A DNA stretch of 64,000 nt from Pseudomonas sp. dw_358 (GCF_018449655.1 NZ_JAAVUX010000002.1:186001-250000), one strand, 5' to 3'. Shown: positions 46,297 to 55,163, counted from the first letter of the stretch. The notes: a model not told the origin generated them from the sequence alone. A program made the numbers and translations.

Positions 46297-47508
46297 TCAG
46301 GTCGCGTCGGCCACCGAGACGGCCTCGGCCGGCCGGTCGTAGCGCAGCGCCATGAGGAAACTGGCGCTGCCGATCAAGGTCGCCCCGCACAACACCGCAC
46401 TGGCCCCTAGCGCCGGGTCGGCGAAACGGCCCACCAGTAAGGTGCACAGGGCCCCGGCGGCCATCTGCGCAAATCCGTACAGGCCCGCCGCCGAGCCCAC
46501 CAGCCCGGCGTCCACGCCCAGGGCGCGTGTCAGCGCTGCCGGGCTGCACAGGCCGGCGCCCAGGGTAAAGGTAAACATCAGGCCCAACATGCCCGGGAGG
46601 TTCAAATGGCCCGACAGCACCAGCGCCAGCAAGGCCGTGGCGCTGACGGTGCTGATGAGGCAACCGCACAGCAGCAGACGATCCATCTTGACCGTGCGCA
46701 CCAGACGCCGGGTCAGGGCGTTACCCACCGACATGCCGACGATCAACAGGCCCAAGTACAGCCCCACCTCATGGGCCGGGCGATGCAATTCGCCAGCAAT
46801 AATGAAGGGCGCGGCGGCAATGAACGCATAAATGGACGTGGTGGCCAGCCCTCCTCCGGCCGCGAAGCCGAGAAAGGTAGGCGAGCGCAGCAAGGTGGCG
46901 TAGTCGCGCTTGAGTGCCAGGAGGCTGATCTTGCCGCTGGGGTGGCTGGTCTCGGGCAGCAGGCGCCAGCTGCACAGCAGGGTGGTCACGCCCAGCGCCG
47001 TCAGCACCAGGAAGATCGCTCGCCAGCCGAAGCTGGCCGCCACCAGTGAGCCGAACAATGGCGCCAGACCGGGGCCGACCATCATCATCAGATTGAGTAG
47101 CGCCAGGTCGCGCACGGCGTCGTCGGCCTGGCTGGTGTCGCGGACCATGGCCCGACCCAGCGCCAGGCCGGCACAACCGCCCAGGGCCTGGAACAGCCGG
47201 GCGATGATCAAGGTATGGACGTCGGGGGCCAGCAGCGCAGCGAGGCCGCCCAAGGTATACAGCGACAGGCCGAACAGCAGCATCGGGCGCCGGCCCAGGC
47301 CATCGGACAGCGGCCCGTAGAGCAACTGGCCGAATGCCAGGCCAAGAATGTAGACGGTGATGGTCAGCTGCATCGCCGCCCGGCTGACGCCCAGCGAAGC
47401 CGCTGCGTCGGGGAGCGCGGGGACGAACATGTGCATAGCCAGGGTACCGCTGATGGTGACCATCACCAGCAGCCAGACCGGCGCCTTTATTGTTGTGGGA
47501 GCGGGCAT
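46297..47508 (-). CDS. Bcr/CflA-type multidrug MFS transporter
   Basis: 403 residues, about 12 membrane helices. The start (MFVPALPDAAASLGVSRAAMQLTITVYILGLAFGQL) and GPLSDGLGRRPMLL between helices 2 and 3 mark the Bcr/CflA drug-resistance branch. Inner-membrane drug/proton antiport is expected. It may be co-transcribed with the GS-like gene 83 bases away. Confidence 0.88.
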   Translation of the reverse strand: MPAPTTIKAPVWLLVMVTISGTLAMHMFVPALPDAAASLGVSRAAMQLTITVYILGLAFGQLLYGPLSDGLGRRPMLLFGLSLYTLGGLAALLAPDVHTLIIARLFQALGGCAGLALGRAMVRDTSQADDAVRDLALLNLMMMVGPGLAPLFGSLVAASFGWRAIFLVLTALGVTTLLCSWRLLPETSHPSGKISLLALKRDYATLLRSPTFLGFAAGGGLATTSIYAFIAAAPFIIAGELHRPAHEVGLYLGLLIVGMSVGNALTRRLVRTVKMDRLLLCGCLISTVSATALLALVLSGHLNLPGMLGLMFTFTLGAGLCSPAALTRALGVDAGLVGSAAGLYGFAQMAAGALCTLLVGRFADPALGASAVLCGATLIGSASFLMALRYDRPAEAVSVADAT

Positions 47509-47594
47509 CGATACTCCTGAAGCGCAGGAATCTTGTTAGGCAGGCAATTATAAGCACAACAAGTATCTGGGCGGGAGCTCCGATGCCCCGGAAA

Positions 47595-48359
47595 TTATCG
47601 GGTCGCCAGCAGAAATAATCGGGGAAATGGCAACAACACCGTTCCATCTTCCAACGCCGGGTAAGCCACCTCCATCGCCTCCCGGTAGGCCGCCAGAAAC
47701 CCCGCCTGCTCGTCCGCGTCCAGCACGGCCAGGTACGGGCCCAGCGCCGAGCCCTTGAACCACTCCACCACCGCCCGGGCGCCGCCGCTCAACGGGTGGA
47801 AATAGGTGGTACGCCAAACATCAAGCTGACTGCAATGGCCTTTGAGCAAGGCGTAATAGTGCTCGGCGCTGTGCCGTGGCGGGTGACGAACGGCCGATGT
47901 CTTCATCGCCCACGGACCCTGAGCGGCGATTTCCCGAGCCTTGCGGTGGGCCGGTTCTTCGAGGTTGTCCGGGGTCTGCACCGCCAGGGTGCCGGCGGGG
48001 GCGAGAAAGCTCACCAGGCGCGGGTACAACGAGTCATGGTCGGGCACCCATTGCAGCGACGCATTGGCCAGAATCACGTCATAGTGCTCGGCGGGCAACC
48101 AGCGGCCGATGTCGGCGAGGTCGAAGTGCACGCCGGGCAGGCGCTTGCGGGCGGCGACGAGCATGTCATCGGAACTGTCGAGCCCGCTGATCAACGCATC
48201 GGGATAACGGCTGGCAAGCACCTCGGTGGAGTTGCCGGGGCCGCAGCCCAGGTCCACCGCCGTGGCAATTCGCTCTTGGCCAAGCGCCGCAACCAGATCG
48301 CGGACCGGTCGGGTGCGCTCTTTTTCGAAGGTGGAGTATTGCGTGGCAGACCAGTTCAT
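47595..48359 (-). CDS. tam: Trans-aconitate 2-methyltransferase-like protein
   Basis: 254 residues with the class I SAM motif VDLGCGPGNSTE and the Tam hallmarks MNWSATQYSTFEKERTRP and ASLQWVPDH. Tam methyl-esterifies trans-aconitate, an inhibitor of aconitase. Start at 48359 with GGAG 8 bases before; an extra 16 residues upstream lack support. Length equals E. coli Tam. Confidence 0.88.
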   Translation of the reverse strand: MNWSATQYSTFEKERTRPVRDLVAALGQERIATAVDLGCGPGNSTEVLASRYPDALISGLDSSDDMLVAARKRLPGVHFDLADIGRWLPAEHYDVILANASLQWVPDHDSLYPRLVSFLAPAGTLAVQTPDNLEEPAHRKAREIAAQGPWAMKTSAVRHPPRHSAEHYYALLKGHCSQLDVWRTTYFHPLSGGARAVVEWFKGSALGPYLAVLDADEQAGFLAAYREAMEVAYPALEDGTVLLPFPRLFLLATR

Positions 48360-48488
48360 GGGGCGTCTCCGTGGATCGGCAATGCGGGGGGTCGATAAGA
48401 CGCTCATGCGTAGATTTTCTCAACCCCTGCAGAAACCCTCGACCTGATCACGTATCCTGCGGCGAGGACACTCGATCAAGGACACGGT

Positions 48489-48983
48489 ATGTTACGCACC
48501 GCCCTCAAGCCGCTGTTCAGCAGCCCCGACCGCACTCGTCAGACGTTGATCGCCTGGCTCTACGTCGCGGCAATCGGGCATCTGGCCGGCGGCCTTGCCT
48601 TGAGTTGGCTCGGGCCACGCGGCAGCCTCGACAGCTACCTGCATCTGGTCGAACACGCCTTCTGGAGCACCCCTGCCCCGCCCGCCGCCCAGACCCAGCA
48701 GCGCTTCTGGTTCGGCCTGTTCGGTGCGACCCTGCAGGGCTACGCCATCGGCCTGCTGGCCTTGACCCACTTGGGCCAACGGCTCAAGCGCGCGGAGGTC
48801 TGGGCCTGGATGCTGCTGGGCATCCTCGTCTGGGGCAGCCAGGACCTGTGGCTGTCGGCAGAGGCAGGGGTCTGGATCAACGTAGCGCTGGATGGGCTCG
48901 CGCTATGGCTGCTGATGCCGCCGATGCTCTGGCTGCTGCGTCATGACCACCAGCAGGTACGCCCCTCGCACCCGGCGCCGTGA
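48489..48983 (+). CDS. Small integral membrane protein, unknown function
   Basis: 164 residues with about four hydrophobic segments (near 22-40, 77-93, 106-118 and 125-145), which is consistent with an inner-membrane protein. I do not recognise a named family. It is divergent from tam and convergent with the transporter at 48993. Confidence 0.7.
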   Translation: MLRTALKPLFSSPDRTRQTLIAWLYVAAIGHLAGGLALSWLGPRGSLDSYLHLVEHAFWSTPAPPAAQTQQRFWFGLFGATLQGYAIGLLALTHLGQRLKRAEVWAWMLLGILVWGSQDLWLSAEAGVWINVALDGLALWLLMPPMLWLLRHDHQQVRPSHPAP

Positions 48984-48992
48984 GCCCCGCGC

Positions 48993-50267
48993 TCAGACCG
49001 TACTCGGCACATGCCGCGCCTGCTGGCCACGCACGGCGACAATCACCACCACCATGCCCAGGGCGCAGACCGCTGCCGTGACCATGAACGCCACGTTGTA
49101 GCCACCGCCGAACTGCACCAGCAAGCCGGTCAGGGACGGCGCAATAATCCCGGCCAGGTTGGCCAACAGGTGCACGAAGCCGCCGGTACCGCCAACGCGA
49201 TTGCGCGGCACGATGTCCTGGATCAGCGACCAGCAGATTTGCGGGGTGACGAACAGGAACACGCTGGACACGGTGATGCAGGTCACGGCCAGGCCCAGGG
49301 TCGAGACGCGGGTGGTCAACAGCACGCAGGCCGCTGCAATACCGAGGCCGACCACCAGCATGAGCTTGCGAGCGGCGATCACACTGCCGAGTTTCTTGCC
49401 CAGCGCATCCGTGGCGATGCCGCCGCCAAGAAAACCGACCGCCGCCCCCAGCCACGGGATCACGCCGACGATGCTCATGCTTTTCACGTCCAGGTGCTGG
49501 AAATCCATGAGGTAGCTGGGCAGCCAGGTCAGGAAAAAATACAGCACGTAGTTGAAACAGAAGAACGCCGTAGCCACCGCCAGCACCGGGGCGGAGAAAA
49601 TGCAGCTGGCCAGGCTGCGGTGTTCCTGCACGCCCTCGATCACTGGCTCTTCGCGGCTGCGTTGGATCATGTCGCGCTCGGCAGCGCCGACCTTGGGGTG
49701 CTGCGCCGGGGTGTCCTTGAAGATCAGCAGCCAAGCCGCCAGCCAGGTAAGGCCCAGCAGGGCGATGACCACAAAGGAAATCCGCCAGCCGAAATTCAGC
49801 GCTACCAGACCCACGATCGGCCCCGCCAACGCAGCACCCAAAGGCTGCCCGCAGTTGGTCAGGCCCAGGGCGCGGCCGGCTTCTTCGCGGGGGAACCAGT
49901 TGGTAATGGCCTTGTTGGTGGTGGTGCCCATGGGGCCTTCGCCCATGCCGAACAGCACGCGGAACACCAGCAATTGCACGTAGCCGGTAATCACGGCGGT
50001 CAGGCCGCAGAAGATCGACCAGCCGCCCGCCGCCCAGGCGAATACGCGTTTGGGACCGAAGCGATCGGCCGCCCAGCCGCCGACGAAGCACAGCGCGCAG
50101 TAGCCGATGAAAAAGCTGCTGAAGATGAATCCCATCTGCGCGTCATCTATGTGTAACTCGCCCTTGAGCATGGGCGCCACCACGGACAGCGCGGCACGGT
50201 CCAGATAGTTGAGCATGCCGGCGAAGAACAACAGCGCGGCGATCCGCCAACGGTATTTGCCTATCAT
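48993..50267 (-). CDS. MFS anion:cation symporter, hexuronate/aldarate type
   Basis: 424 residues, 12 membrane helices, with the start (YRWRIAALLFFAGMLNYLDRAALSVVAPML) and GMGEGPMGTTTNKAITNWFP motif of the ACS family (ExuT, GarP, GudP). It lies 37 bases downstream of an enolase-superfamily gene, so the two probably form a sugar-acid uptake and catabolism pair. Confidence 0.88.
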   Translation of the reverse strand: MIGKYRWRIAALLFFAGMLNYLDRAALSVVAPMLKGELHIDDAQMGFIFSSFFIGYCALCFVGGWAADRFGPKRVFAWAAGGWSIFCGLTAVITGYVQLLVFRVLFGMGEGPMGTTTNKAITNWFPREEAGRALGLTNCGQPLGAALAGPIVGLVALNFGWRISFVVIALLGLTWLAAWLLIFKDTPAQHPKVGAAERDMIQRSREEPVIEGVQEHRSLASCIFSAPVLAVATAFFCFNYVLYFFLTWLPSYLMDFQHLDVKSMSIVGVIPWLGAAVGFLGGGIATDALGKKLGSVIAARKLMLVVGLGIAAACVLLTTRVSTLGLAVTCITVSSVFLFVTPQICWSLIQDIVPRNRVGGTGGFVHLLANLAGIIAPSLTGLLVQFGGGYNVAFMVTAAVCALGMVVVIVAVRGQQARHVPSTV

Positions 50268-50304
50268 TTTTTTATGGCCTTTATTGTTGTATGGGCAGCG
50301 AGGG

Positions 50305-51444
50305 TCAAGCGATCAGGGCGCGTTCCATGCAGTAGCGCTCGATGACGGTTTCGTCGGGGCGAAAACCCAGGCCGGGGACGTCGTCAAGCAGCAGTTGCGG
50401 TTTGAAATCCAGCGCAGGAAACAGCAGCTGCTCGAATTCGATAAAGGGTACTTCCACGGCCACATCGGCCGGCAACAGCGTGCACAAATGCGCCACTGCC
50501 AACAGGCCGGGGCCGAAGTAGAAACAGTGCGGGACCACTTTGACGTCATAACGGCGAGCCAGACGGAACACCTCGAGCATGGCGCCGATGCCGCCGACCT
50601 TGGCCACACTGGGTTGAGCGACGTCGATGGCGTTTTGCTCGAACAGCGCGCGCAGGCCGTTGACCCCGGCGGCGTTTTCCCCGGCGGACAGCGGCACACC
50701 GTGGCGGCGCACGGCCGCCAGCCCGTGGGCATCGTCCGGCGGCCAGACCGGCTCTTCGAGCCAGGTCAATTGCAGTTTACTCAGACGATCAGCCATGCGA
50801 GCGGCTTCATCCACGGTCCAGGGGCAGTTGACGTCGACCATCAGTTGGCCTTCGGCAATCGGCAAGGCTTCACGGGCGGCGGCGATGGCCTCGAAACGTG
50901 TCTCGTGCAGTTTGATCTTGCGAAAGCCCTGCACCCTCGCCCGGCTCACCTGACGATAGACTTCTTCAGGATCGCCGCCGTAGCTGACCAGGCTGGCATA
51001 CAGTTCCAGTGGCCGCGCGGTGCCGCCCAGAAACTGATAGAGGGGTTGGCCGGCAACCTGCGCGGCCAGGTCCCACAGGGCAATATCGATGCCCGACAAG
51101 GCATAGACCACCGGCCCGGTGCTGCCGAAGCCGTGCAAGGCGCGGCGGGCCACTTCCAGCGTGTGCAGATGGTCGGCCAAGGCCGTGCCAATAAAGAGTG
51201 GCGCCACCATGGCGGTCAGAGCCGTGAGGGTGGCCGGGTTGCTGCCATGACCAAACGCCTCGCCCCAACCGACCCGGCCCGTGTCGGTGGTAACCTTGAG
51301 CATCAGGCTTTCCATGCGCCGGTGACGCGGGGAAGCGGCGTTGAAGGCGTCGTCGTCCTGGACCTGGCCGACGTTCTTGCGCTCGGCCGTACCGGCGGTG
51401 AAGGGAATGCCGATGCGGATGACTTCGATACTGCGAATCTTCAC
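50305..51444 (-). CDS. Mandelate racemase/muconate-lactonizing-type enolase-superfamily enzyme
   Basis: 379 residues from a GTG start. Active-site residues visible: Lys176 and Lys178 (KIK, second beta strand), Mg ligands Asp204 (VDVN), Glu230 (WLEEP) and Glu256 (AGEN), and His306 (PHCF). The Lys/His pair suggests acid-sugar dehydratase or racemase chemistry, in line with the adjacent aldarate-type transporter. The exact substrate is not decidable. An in-frame upstream ATG would add 32 unlikely residues. Confidence 0.82.
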   Translation of the reverse strand: MKIRSIEVIRIGIPFTAGTAERKNVGQVQDDDAFNAASPRHRRMESLMLKVTTDTGRVGWGEAFGHGSNPATLTALTAMVAPLFIGTALADHLHTLEVARRALHGFGSTGPVVYALSGIDIALWDLAAQVAGQPLYQFLGGTARPLELYASLVSYGGDPEEVYRQVSRARVQGFRKIKLHETRFEAIAAAREALPIAEGQLMVDVNCPWTVDEAARMADRLSKLQLTWLEEPVWPPDDAHGLAAVRRHGVPLSAGENAAGVNGLRALFEQNAIDVAQPSVAKVGGIGAMLEVFRLARRYDVKVVPHCFYFGPGLLAVAHLCTLLPADVAVEVPFIEFEQLLFPALDFKPQLLLDDVPGLGFRPDETVIERYCMERALIA

Positions 51445-51805
51445 AGGCGTGTCTCTTGAGTGGTCTTGTCGATTGTTATGCCACGAAACATTTCGACATA
51501 CGTTATCGTACAACGATCCAAGGAGCCAGACACATTGCATTCACCTGCACATCGTTTGAAGGGTCAGGCATCCGCCCGTCGCGCCGCGTTGTCGTCATGC
51601 TGTGGTTGCCGGCACCCGCAACGGTAGTCGTGGGTTCAGCTTACAAATGTTGGGGGGACCTGCATGTACAGAGAGGATAAAGACGGTAACCGAAGGTCAA
51701 GACGGGGCCGTTGCACGGCGAAGAGGATGTTTCAGAAAGTTGTTCTACCTGGATTCAGTCCGCGGGCTGCAGCGCATGTGGTCGCGCCCGTGTCGAAAAA
51801 AAAAA
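51445..51805. other. Intergenic region left of the island, no gene seen
   Basis: 361 bases between the enolase-superfamily gene and the tRNA-derived attachment site. Several short frames run through it on the plus strand, but none has a good start site or a coherent protein. Ten As at 51796-51805 form the T-run expected just downstream of the tRNA 3' end on the minus strand. Confidence 0.6.
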
Positions 51806-51852
51806 TGGTGTCCCAGGCGGGGTTCGAACCTGCAACCTTCCCCTTAGGAGGG
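51806..51852 (-). other. attL: 3' part of tRNA-Arg (anticodon CCU)
   Basis: Read on the minus strand, the 47 bases run from the anticodon loop (CTCCTAA) through the T-loop GGTTCGAAC to the acceptor end TGGGACACCA. This is the 3' portion of a Pseudomonas tRNA-Arg(CCU). Upstream of it the sequence no longer fits a tRNA: the expected GTCCCAG acceptor 5' strand and a D-arm are absent. One T-stem pair is A-C. So this is the duplicated 3' segment left at one end of an integrated element rather than a working tRNA. Confidence 0.78.
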
Positions 51853-51975
51853 CGTTTTTCGCTTCAGCGCATACGGCCACAACCCCATTAATATTGGGGC
51901 ATTCAGTCCGGTAGCGTCCGCTGAAACAGATCGGTATAGTTCTTTTTGCACCCACCCTGCACCCATGGGAACAAA

Positions 51976-53187
51976 GTGAAAGAGAAGCTAACCGCCAAGC
52001 TACTGGCCGGCCTACAGGTCACTGGCCGGGAATACGAGATTCACGACACCAGCATTACTGGGCTTTTTGTGAGGGTGACCGCGGCCGGGTCTAAAGCCTA
52101 TGTGGTGACCTGGGCGCGGGGCAAGAAAAAGACTCTAGGCAGAGTCGGAATCATCACGCTCGATAAAGCTCGCCAACTGGCCGCCCAGTACCTTGCGGAC
52201 GCCCTCTTGCTCGGGGAGCCATTGGCGGTGACTCAGGGTAGGCGTGGTGCTGCCCTGCCCTCCCTGCGTGAATTCATCGATGACACCTACCTGCCGTGGT
52301 TCAAAGCGCATCACCGCGGCTACGAGAAGACCAAGCACACGCTGGATAACAATTTCGACGCGCTCATGACTCAGCGAATCGATGCAATCACCACTCGCGA
52401 CCTTGAACAAATCCGCACGACCTGGCTGCAGGCCGGCAACAAGCCATCGACGGTCAATCGCAAGATGGGCAGCATCAGCGGAGTTTTCAGCCGGGCCAAG
52501 GAATGGGAGGTCATCACAGAGCACCCCATGGGCAAGCTCAAGGCGCTCAAGGTCGATTCAAAGGGAAAGGTTCGCTACCTGGCTGACGACGAGTCAAAGC
52601 GCCTCAGGGAGGCACTGGATGCACGTCAAGCGGAAGCCCGGGGAGAGCGTGACAGCGCGAACGCTTGGCGCGCTGCCCGGCTGAAAGCCCAGCTCAGCGA
52701 TCTACGCGCAGTCGAGTTCACCGACCACCTCAAACCTATGGTGCTTCTGTCACTCAACACAGGGATGCGGCGTGGCGAGCTTTTTGACCTGAAGTGGCCG
52801 GCGGTCAACGTCTCGAACAAGACGATCACCATAGTCGGCGACCTTTCGAAGACCCTGGAAACTCGTCACATCCCGATGAACAAGGAGGCCTTAGCCACTC
52901 TGGAGGCATGGAAGCGGCAATCCACCGGCACCGGGTACGTGTTCCCGGGCCAAGACGGTGACCGCCTAGACGATGTGAAAACGGCCTGGCTGAACCTGCT
53001 GGAGCGCGCCCAAATAGAGGGTTTCAGGTGGCACGATATGCGTCACGACTTCGCGTCACGCTTGGTGATGGCTGGTGTGCCGCTTAACACCGTGCGCGAA
53101 CTGCTGGGCCACTCCGATATCAAGATGACGTTGAGGTATGCACACCTGGCGCCAGGTACGAAAGCGGCCGCAGTGGAACTCATCTAA
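51976..53187 (+). CDS. int: Tyrosine-recombinase integrase of the island
   Basis: 403 residues from a GTG start preceded by GGGAA; an earlier TTG frame would overlap non-coding sequence. N-terminal arm-binding domain (about 1-90), core-binding SAM-like domain (about 95-190), and catalytic domain with Arg265 (TGMRRGE), Lys292, His353-x-x-Arg356 (HDMRHDF), His379 (GHSD) and nucleophile Tyr388 (RYAHL): the full set. It lies 123 bases from attL, as usual for tRNA-targeting integrases. Confidence 0.95.
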   Translation: MKEKLTAKLLAGLQVTGREYEIHDTSITGLFVRVTAAGSKAYVVTWARGKKKTLGRVGIITLDKARQLAAQYLADALLLGEPLAVTQGRRGAALPSLREFIDDTYLPWFKAHHRGYEKTKHTLDNNFDALMTQRIDAITTRDLEQIRTTWLQAGNKPSTVNRKMGSISGVFSRAKEWEVITEHPMGKLKALKVDSKGKVRYLADDESKRLREALDARQAEARGERDSANAWRAARLKAQLSDLRAVEFTDHLKPMVLLSLNTGMRRGELFDLKWPAVNVSNKTITIVGDLSKTLETRHIPMNKEALATLEAWKRQSTGTGYVFPGQDGDRLDDVKTAWLNLLERAQIEGFRWHDMRHDFASRLVMAGVPLNTVRELLGHSDIKMTLRYAHLAPGTKAAAVELI

Positions 53188-53198
53188 TTTGCGGATCC

Positions 53199-53672
53199 TC
53201 AGAACGGAATGTCGTCAAACGAAACCACAGATGGAGAGTTTTTGTGCTCTTCAACGTGCTCCCTGAGCGCGGTCCAGTGGTCCCGTAGCACCCCTTCCAT
53301 AAAGTGCTCGCGATAAGAAGTCGCCCCGCCGGTCATCCAAAAAAACGGGCTCAGTAGGATAGTGTCCCAGATCCTCCGCTCGTCATAAGTAAGCATTGAG
53401 GGGAGCACGAAACATAGGTTCACAAAGCGCGTGCATTCGTCGGTGGACCATATTGAGTCGATAGCCTCGGATACCTTTAGGTCATTTGGAGGCTGGCCTA
53501 TGGCTTGCTGGGCCAAAGCATTCGAAATCGCCCATTCAATGACTGCGGTAAGAGATCGCTTTTGCAGCCTCCCCATGATATCGAGCGCAAACTTTATTTT
53601 CGGGTCGATTCGTATCCCTACGCTGACCGTAGTACTGGTCTCGCCTGCGCGTTTGCTCGTCTTAGTCGCCAT
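53199..53672 (-). CDS. Ribbon-helix-helix-like N-terminal domain protein
   Basis: 157 residues. Residues 15-60 (TVSVGIRIDPKIKFALDIMGRLQKRS, LTAVIEWAISNALA) look like an Arc/CopG-type DNA-binding fold; the remaining 95 residues are an unknown, probably helical domain with several aromatic residues. Start at 53672 after GGAAA. An inverted repeat lies 19 bases before the start, so it may control itself. It is convergent with int (stops 11 bases apart) and divergent from the AlpA-like gene. Confidence 0.7.
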   Translation of the reverse strand: MATKTSKRAGETSTTVSVGIRIDPKIKFALDIMGRLQKRSLTAVIEWAISNALAQQAIGQPPNDLKVSEAIDSIWSTDECTRFVNLCFVLPSMLTYDERRIWDTILLSPFFWMTGGATSYREHFMEGVLRDHWTALREHVEEHKNSPSVVSFDDIPF

Positions 53673-53690
53673 CAGATTTTCCACATCAGA

Positions 53691-53709
53691 AGGTAGGCTC
53701 AACCTACCT
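53691..53709. promoter_or_regulatory. Inverted-repeat operator candidate
   Basis: AGGTAGG (53691-53697), five bases, CCTACCT (53703-53709): perfect 7-bp arms in the 180-base divergent region between the RHH-like gene and the AlpA-like gene. The position suits repression of the RHH-like gene by its own product. Confidence 0.55.
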
Positions 53710-53852
53710 GGAGGTCATAGCTTGCGTCACACGCATTACTACGTCAATCCGATTAAGTGCGGGTACGTATAGCAATTGCTTGCACTGTAAGAAAATCAAG
53801 GTATAGACTAGCAACCACTGGCACACACCCAAACCCGCCAGAAGGAGACGCT

Positions 53853-54053
53853 ATGTCGCAACTTGCAGCAACACCTCAGCTTTCCGTGAGCGTTGAAGAG
53901 GCAGCACGCTTGGTGGGGCACTCCCGCTCAGGTATCTACGAAGTTATTGCCTCAGGTGACCTGAAAGCCTTCAAGCTCGGCAAACGCCGCCTGATTCTGA
54001 TGACCGAACTCCGCGCCTGGATCGAGCGTGCGGCCAAGGCCGGTGCCCGTTGA
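53853..54053 (+). CDS. AlpA/excisionase-type small HTH protein
   Basis: 66 residues with a MerR-like winged helix (VEEAARLVGHSRSGIYEVIASGDLKAFKLGKRRLI) typical of AlpA regulators and phage excisionases. Start at 53853, with AAGGAG five bases before. Likely needed for excision or for switching on the genes to its right. It opens a run of overlapping genes. Confidence 0.85.
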   Translation: MSQLAATPQLSVSVEEAARLVGHSRSGIYEVIASGDLKAFKLGKRRLILMTELRAWIERAAKAGAR

Positions 54054-54199
54054 GCGTTCGCATCTTTGATAGCGCCGGCCTGATCCTGGGCACGATGGAA
54101 TTACCCGCCAGCACTCGCCTGGTGGATCTTGAGGCAATGCGCCGGCTTGGCGCTCATCGCGTAGAGGTAATCAATGAAAAGTCGAAAGCGCGCCCGTGA
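54050..54199 (+). CDS. 49-residue hypothetical protein
   Basis: Frame from a TTG that overlaps the preceding stop (TTGA) to a TGA at 54197. The protein would read SVRIFDSAGLILGTMELPA at its start and be followed by a basic end. It fits between the AlpA-like gene and the next small gene with coupled start and stop codons. A TTG start is uncommon and no family is recognised. Confidence 0.5.
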   Translation: MSVRIFDSAGLILGTMELPASTRLVDLEAMRRLGAHRVEVINEKSKARP

Positions 54200-54302
54200 G
54201 GCGCTGTGCGCAGCTTTGCGCGAAGGGAATGCAATGGCGGTGCGGGAACACCGCCAAAGCAAAAACACACTGGGTAGCACCAACGTGAGGTCGAAACTAT
54301 GA
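54174..54302 (+). CDS. 42-residue basic protein
   Basis: ATG at 54174 with an excellent GAGG site six bases upstream, ending at TGA 54300-54302, which overlaps the ATG of the next gene (ATGA). Strongly basic (KSRKRAREALCAALREG), so possibly nucleic-acid binding. Overlaps the 49-residue frame by 26 bases. Unknown family. Confidence 0.6.
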   Translation: MKSRKRAREALCAALREGNAMAVREHRQSKNTLGSTNVRSKL

Positions 54303-54535
54303 CACGGCACACTTCCACCGAGCAAGACCGCAAGATGATTGAGGCGCTGCGCCAAGGTCCGATCTCCACCATCGAGGCTGCGCAGAACCTGGATATTGTT
54401 CAGCCTCCAAACACCATCCGGCGCTTGCGGAATCGCGGATGGGTTATCCGCACCTATTGGACCTGGCAATCCACCGAGCCAGGCCGGCCACCCCACCGGA
54501 TCGCCAAGTACGTCCTCCTACAAGAAGCGACCTAA
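54299..54535 (+). CDS. Small winged-helix protein
   Basis: 78 residues. IEALRQGPISTIEAAQNLDI and TIRRLRNRGWVIRTYW form a helix-turn-helix and wing like the small phage DNA-binding proteins that act with replication genes. ATGA-coupled to the basic protein before it. Confidence 0.72.
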   Translation: MTRHTSTEQDRKMIEALRQGPISTIEAAQNLDIVQPPNTIRRLRNRGWVIRTYWTWQSTEPGRPPHRIAKYVLLQEAT

Positions 54536-54593
54536 CCTGCCTCAATGCAAGGTGCGGAACCTCTGCGCCTTGCTCCTGCCTGTGAGCCCTTGA

Positions 54594-55025
54594 ATGGCGT
54601 CCTCTAGAACAGTCCAGACCAAGAAATCCAAAACACCGCCGTTCGCGATGCTGTTTCTTGCTATGGGCCAATCTGCCAACTATAGGGCCATGGGGCCTTG
54701 GTCTAGGTGCGTCCTGAACGAGCTAATGATGCAATACCGCGGTAACAATAATGGAGACCTGTCCGCAACAAGGACAATGGCCAAAGAGTGGGGTATCGCT
54801 TCGGATAACACCCTGAGAAAGGCCCTCGCCGAACTTGAGGCGGGAGGCTGGATTATACAGACCCGTAGCAGCATATTCTCACGCCATGGAGCACGGTGCG
54901 CACTCTACGCACTGAGCTGGTTTGCCATTGACGAATGCCCAGGCAAAAGCCTCGAAGTACGTCCTACCCGCACTCCTCCCCGCACAATTCGAAGCCTCAC
55001 CAGTTCGATTTCTTCCGACGCATAA
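54594..55025 (+). CDS. Winged-helix protein, possible replication initiator
   Basis: 143 residues. After a basic start the region 30-100 (VLNELMMQYRGNNNGDLSATRTMAKEWGIASDNTLRKALAELEAGGWI) is a GntR/Rep-like winged helix. Phage islands often carry such a protein just before their origin, and iteron-like repeats start two bases after its stop. The basic C-terminal tail suggests DNA contact. Replication function is inference. Confidence 0.68.
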   Translation: MASSRTVQTKKSKTPPFAMLFLAMGQSANYRAMGPWSRCVLNELMMQYRGNNNGDLSATRTMAKEWGIASDNTLRKALAELEAGGWIIQTRSSIFSRHGARCALYALSWFAIDECPGKSLEVRPTRTPPRTIRSLTSSISSDA

Positions 55026-55026
55026 A

Positions 55027-55163
55027 ATGCGCACGTACCGGCGCAATAAATGCGCACGTAGGACATATCAATTATATCACTCTGTCCGGTTGTGTTTTCG
55101 CTGGCTTCCTACGTGCGCAGAAAGTGCGCCGTAATCGCCAGTCTACGTGCGCAGAAAGTGCGC
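55027..55163. repeat. Iteron-like repeat cluster flanking AT-rich DNA
   Basis: ATGCGCACGTA occurs at 55027-55037 and 55050-55060; its reverse complement core TACGTGCGCA occurs at 55110-55119 and 55144-55153. The latter two are part of a 21-bp direct repeat (55109-55129 and 55143-55163). Between the two oriented pairs lies AT-rich DNA (around 55063-55080). This symmetric layout is that of a replication origin or of a multi-site operator. Confidence 0.7.

Noticed and set aside
51806..51883. A complete tRNA gene at the island edge.
   Set aside because: The 5' half has no acceptor strand complementary to CTGGGAC and no D-arm. Only the 3' 47 bases fit tRNA-Arg.
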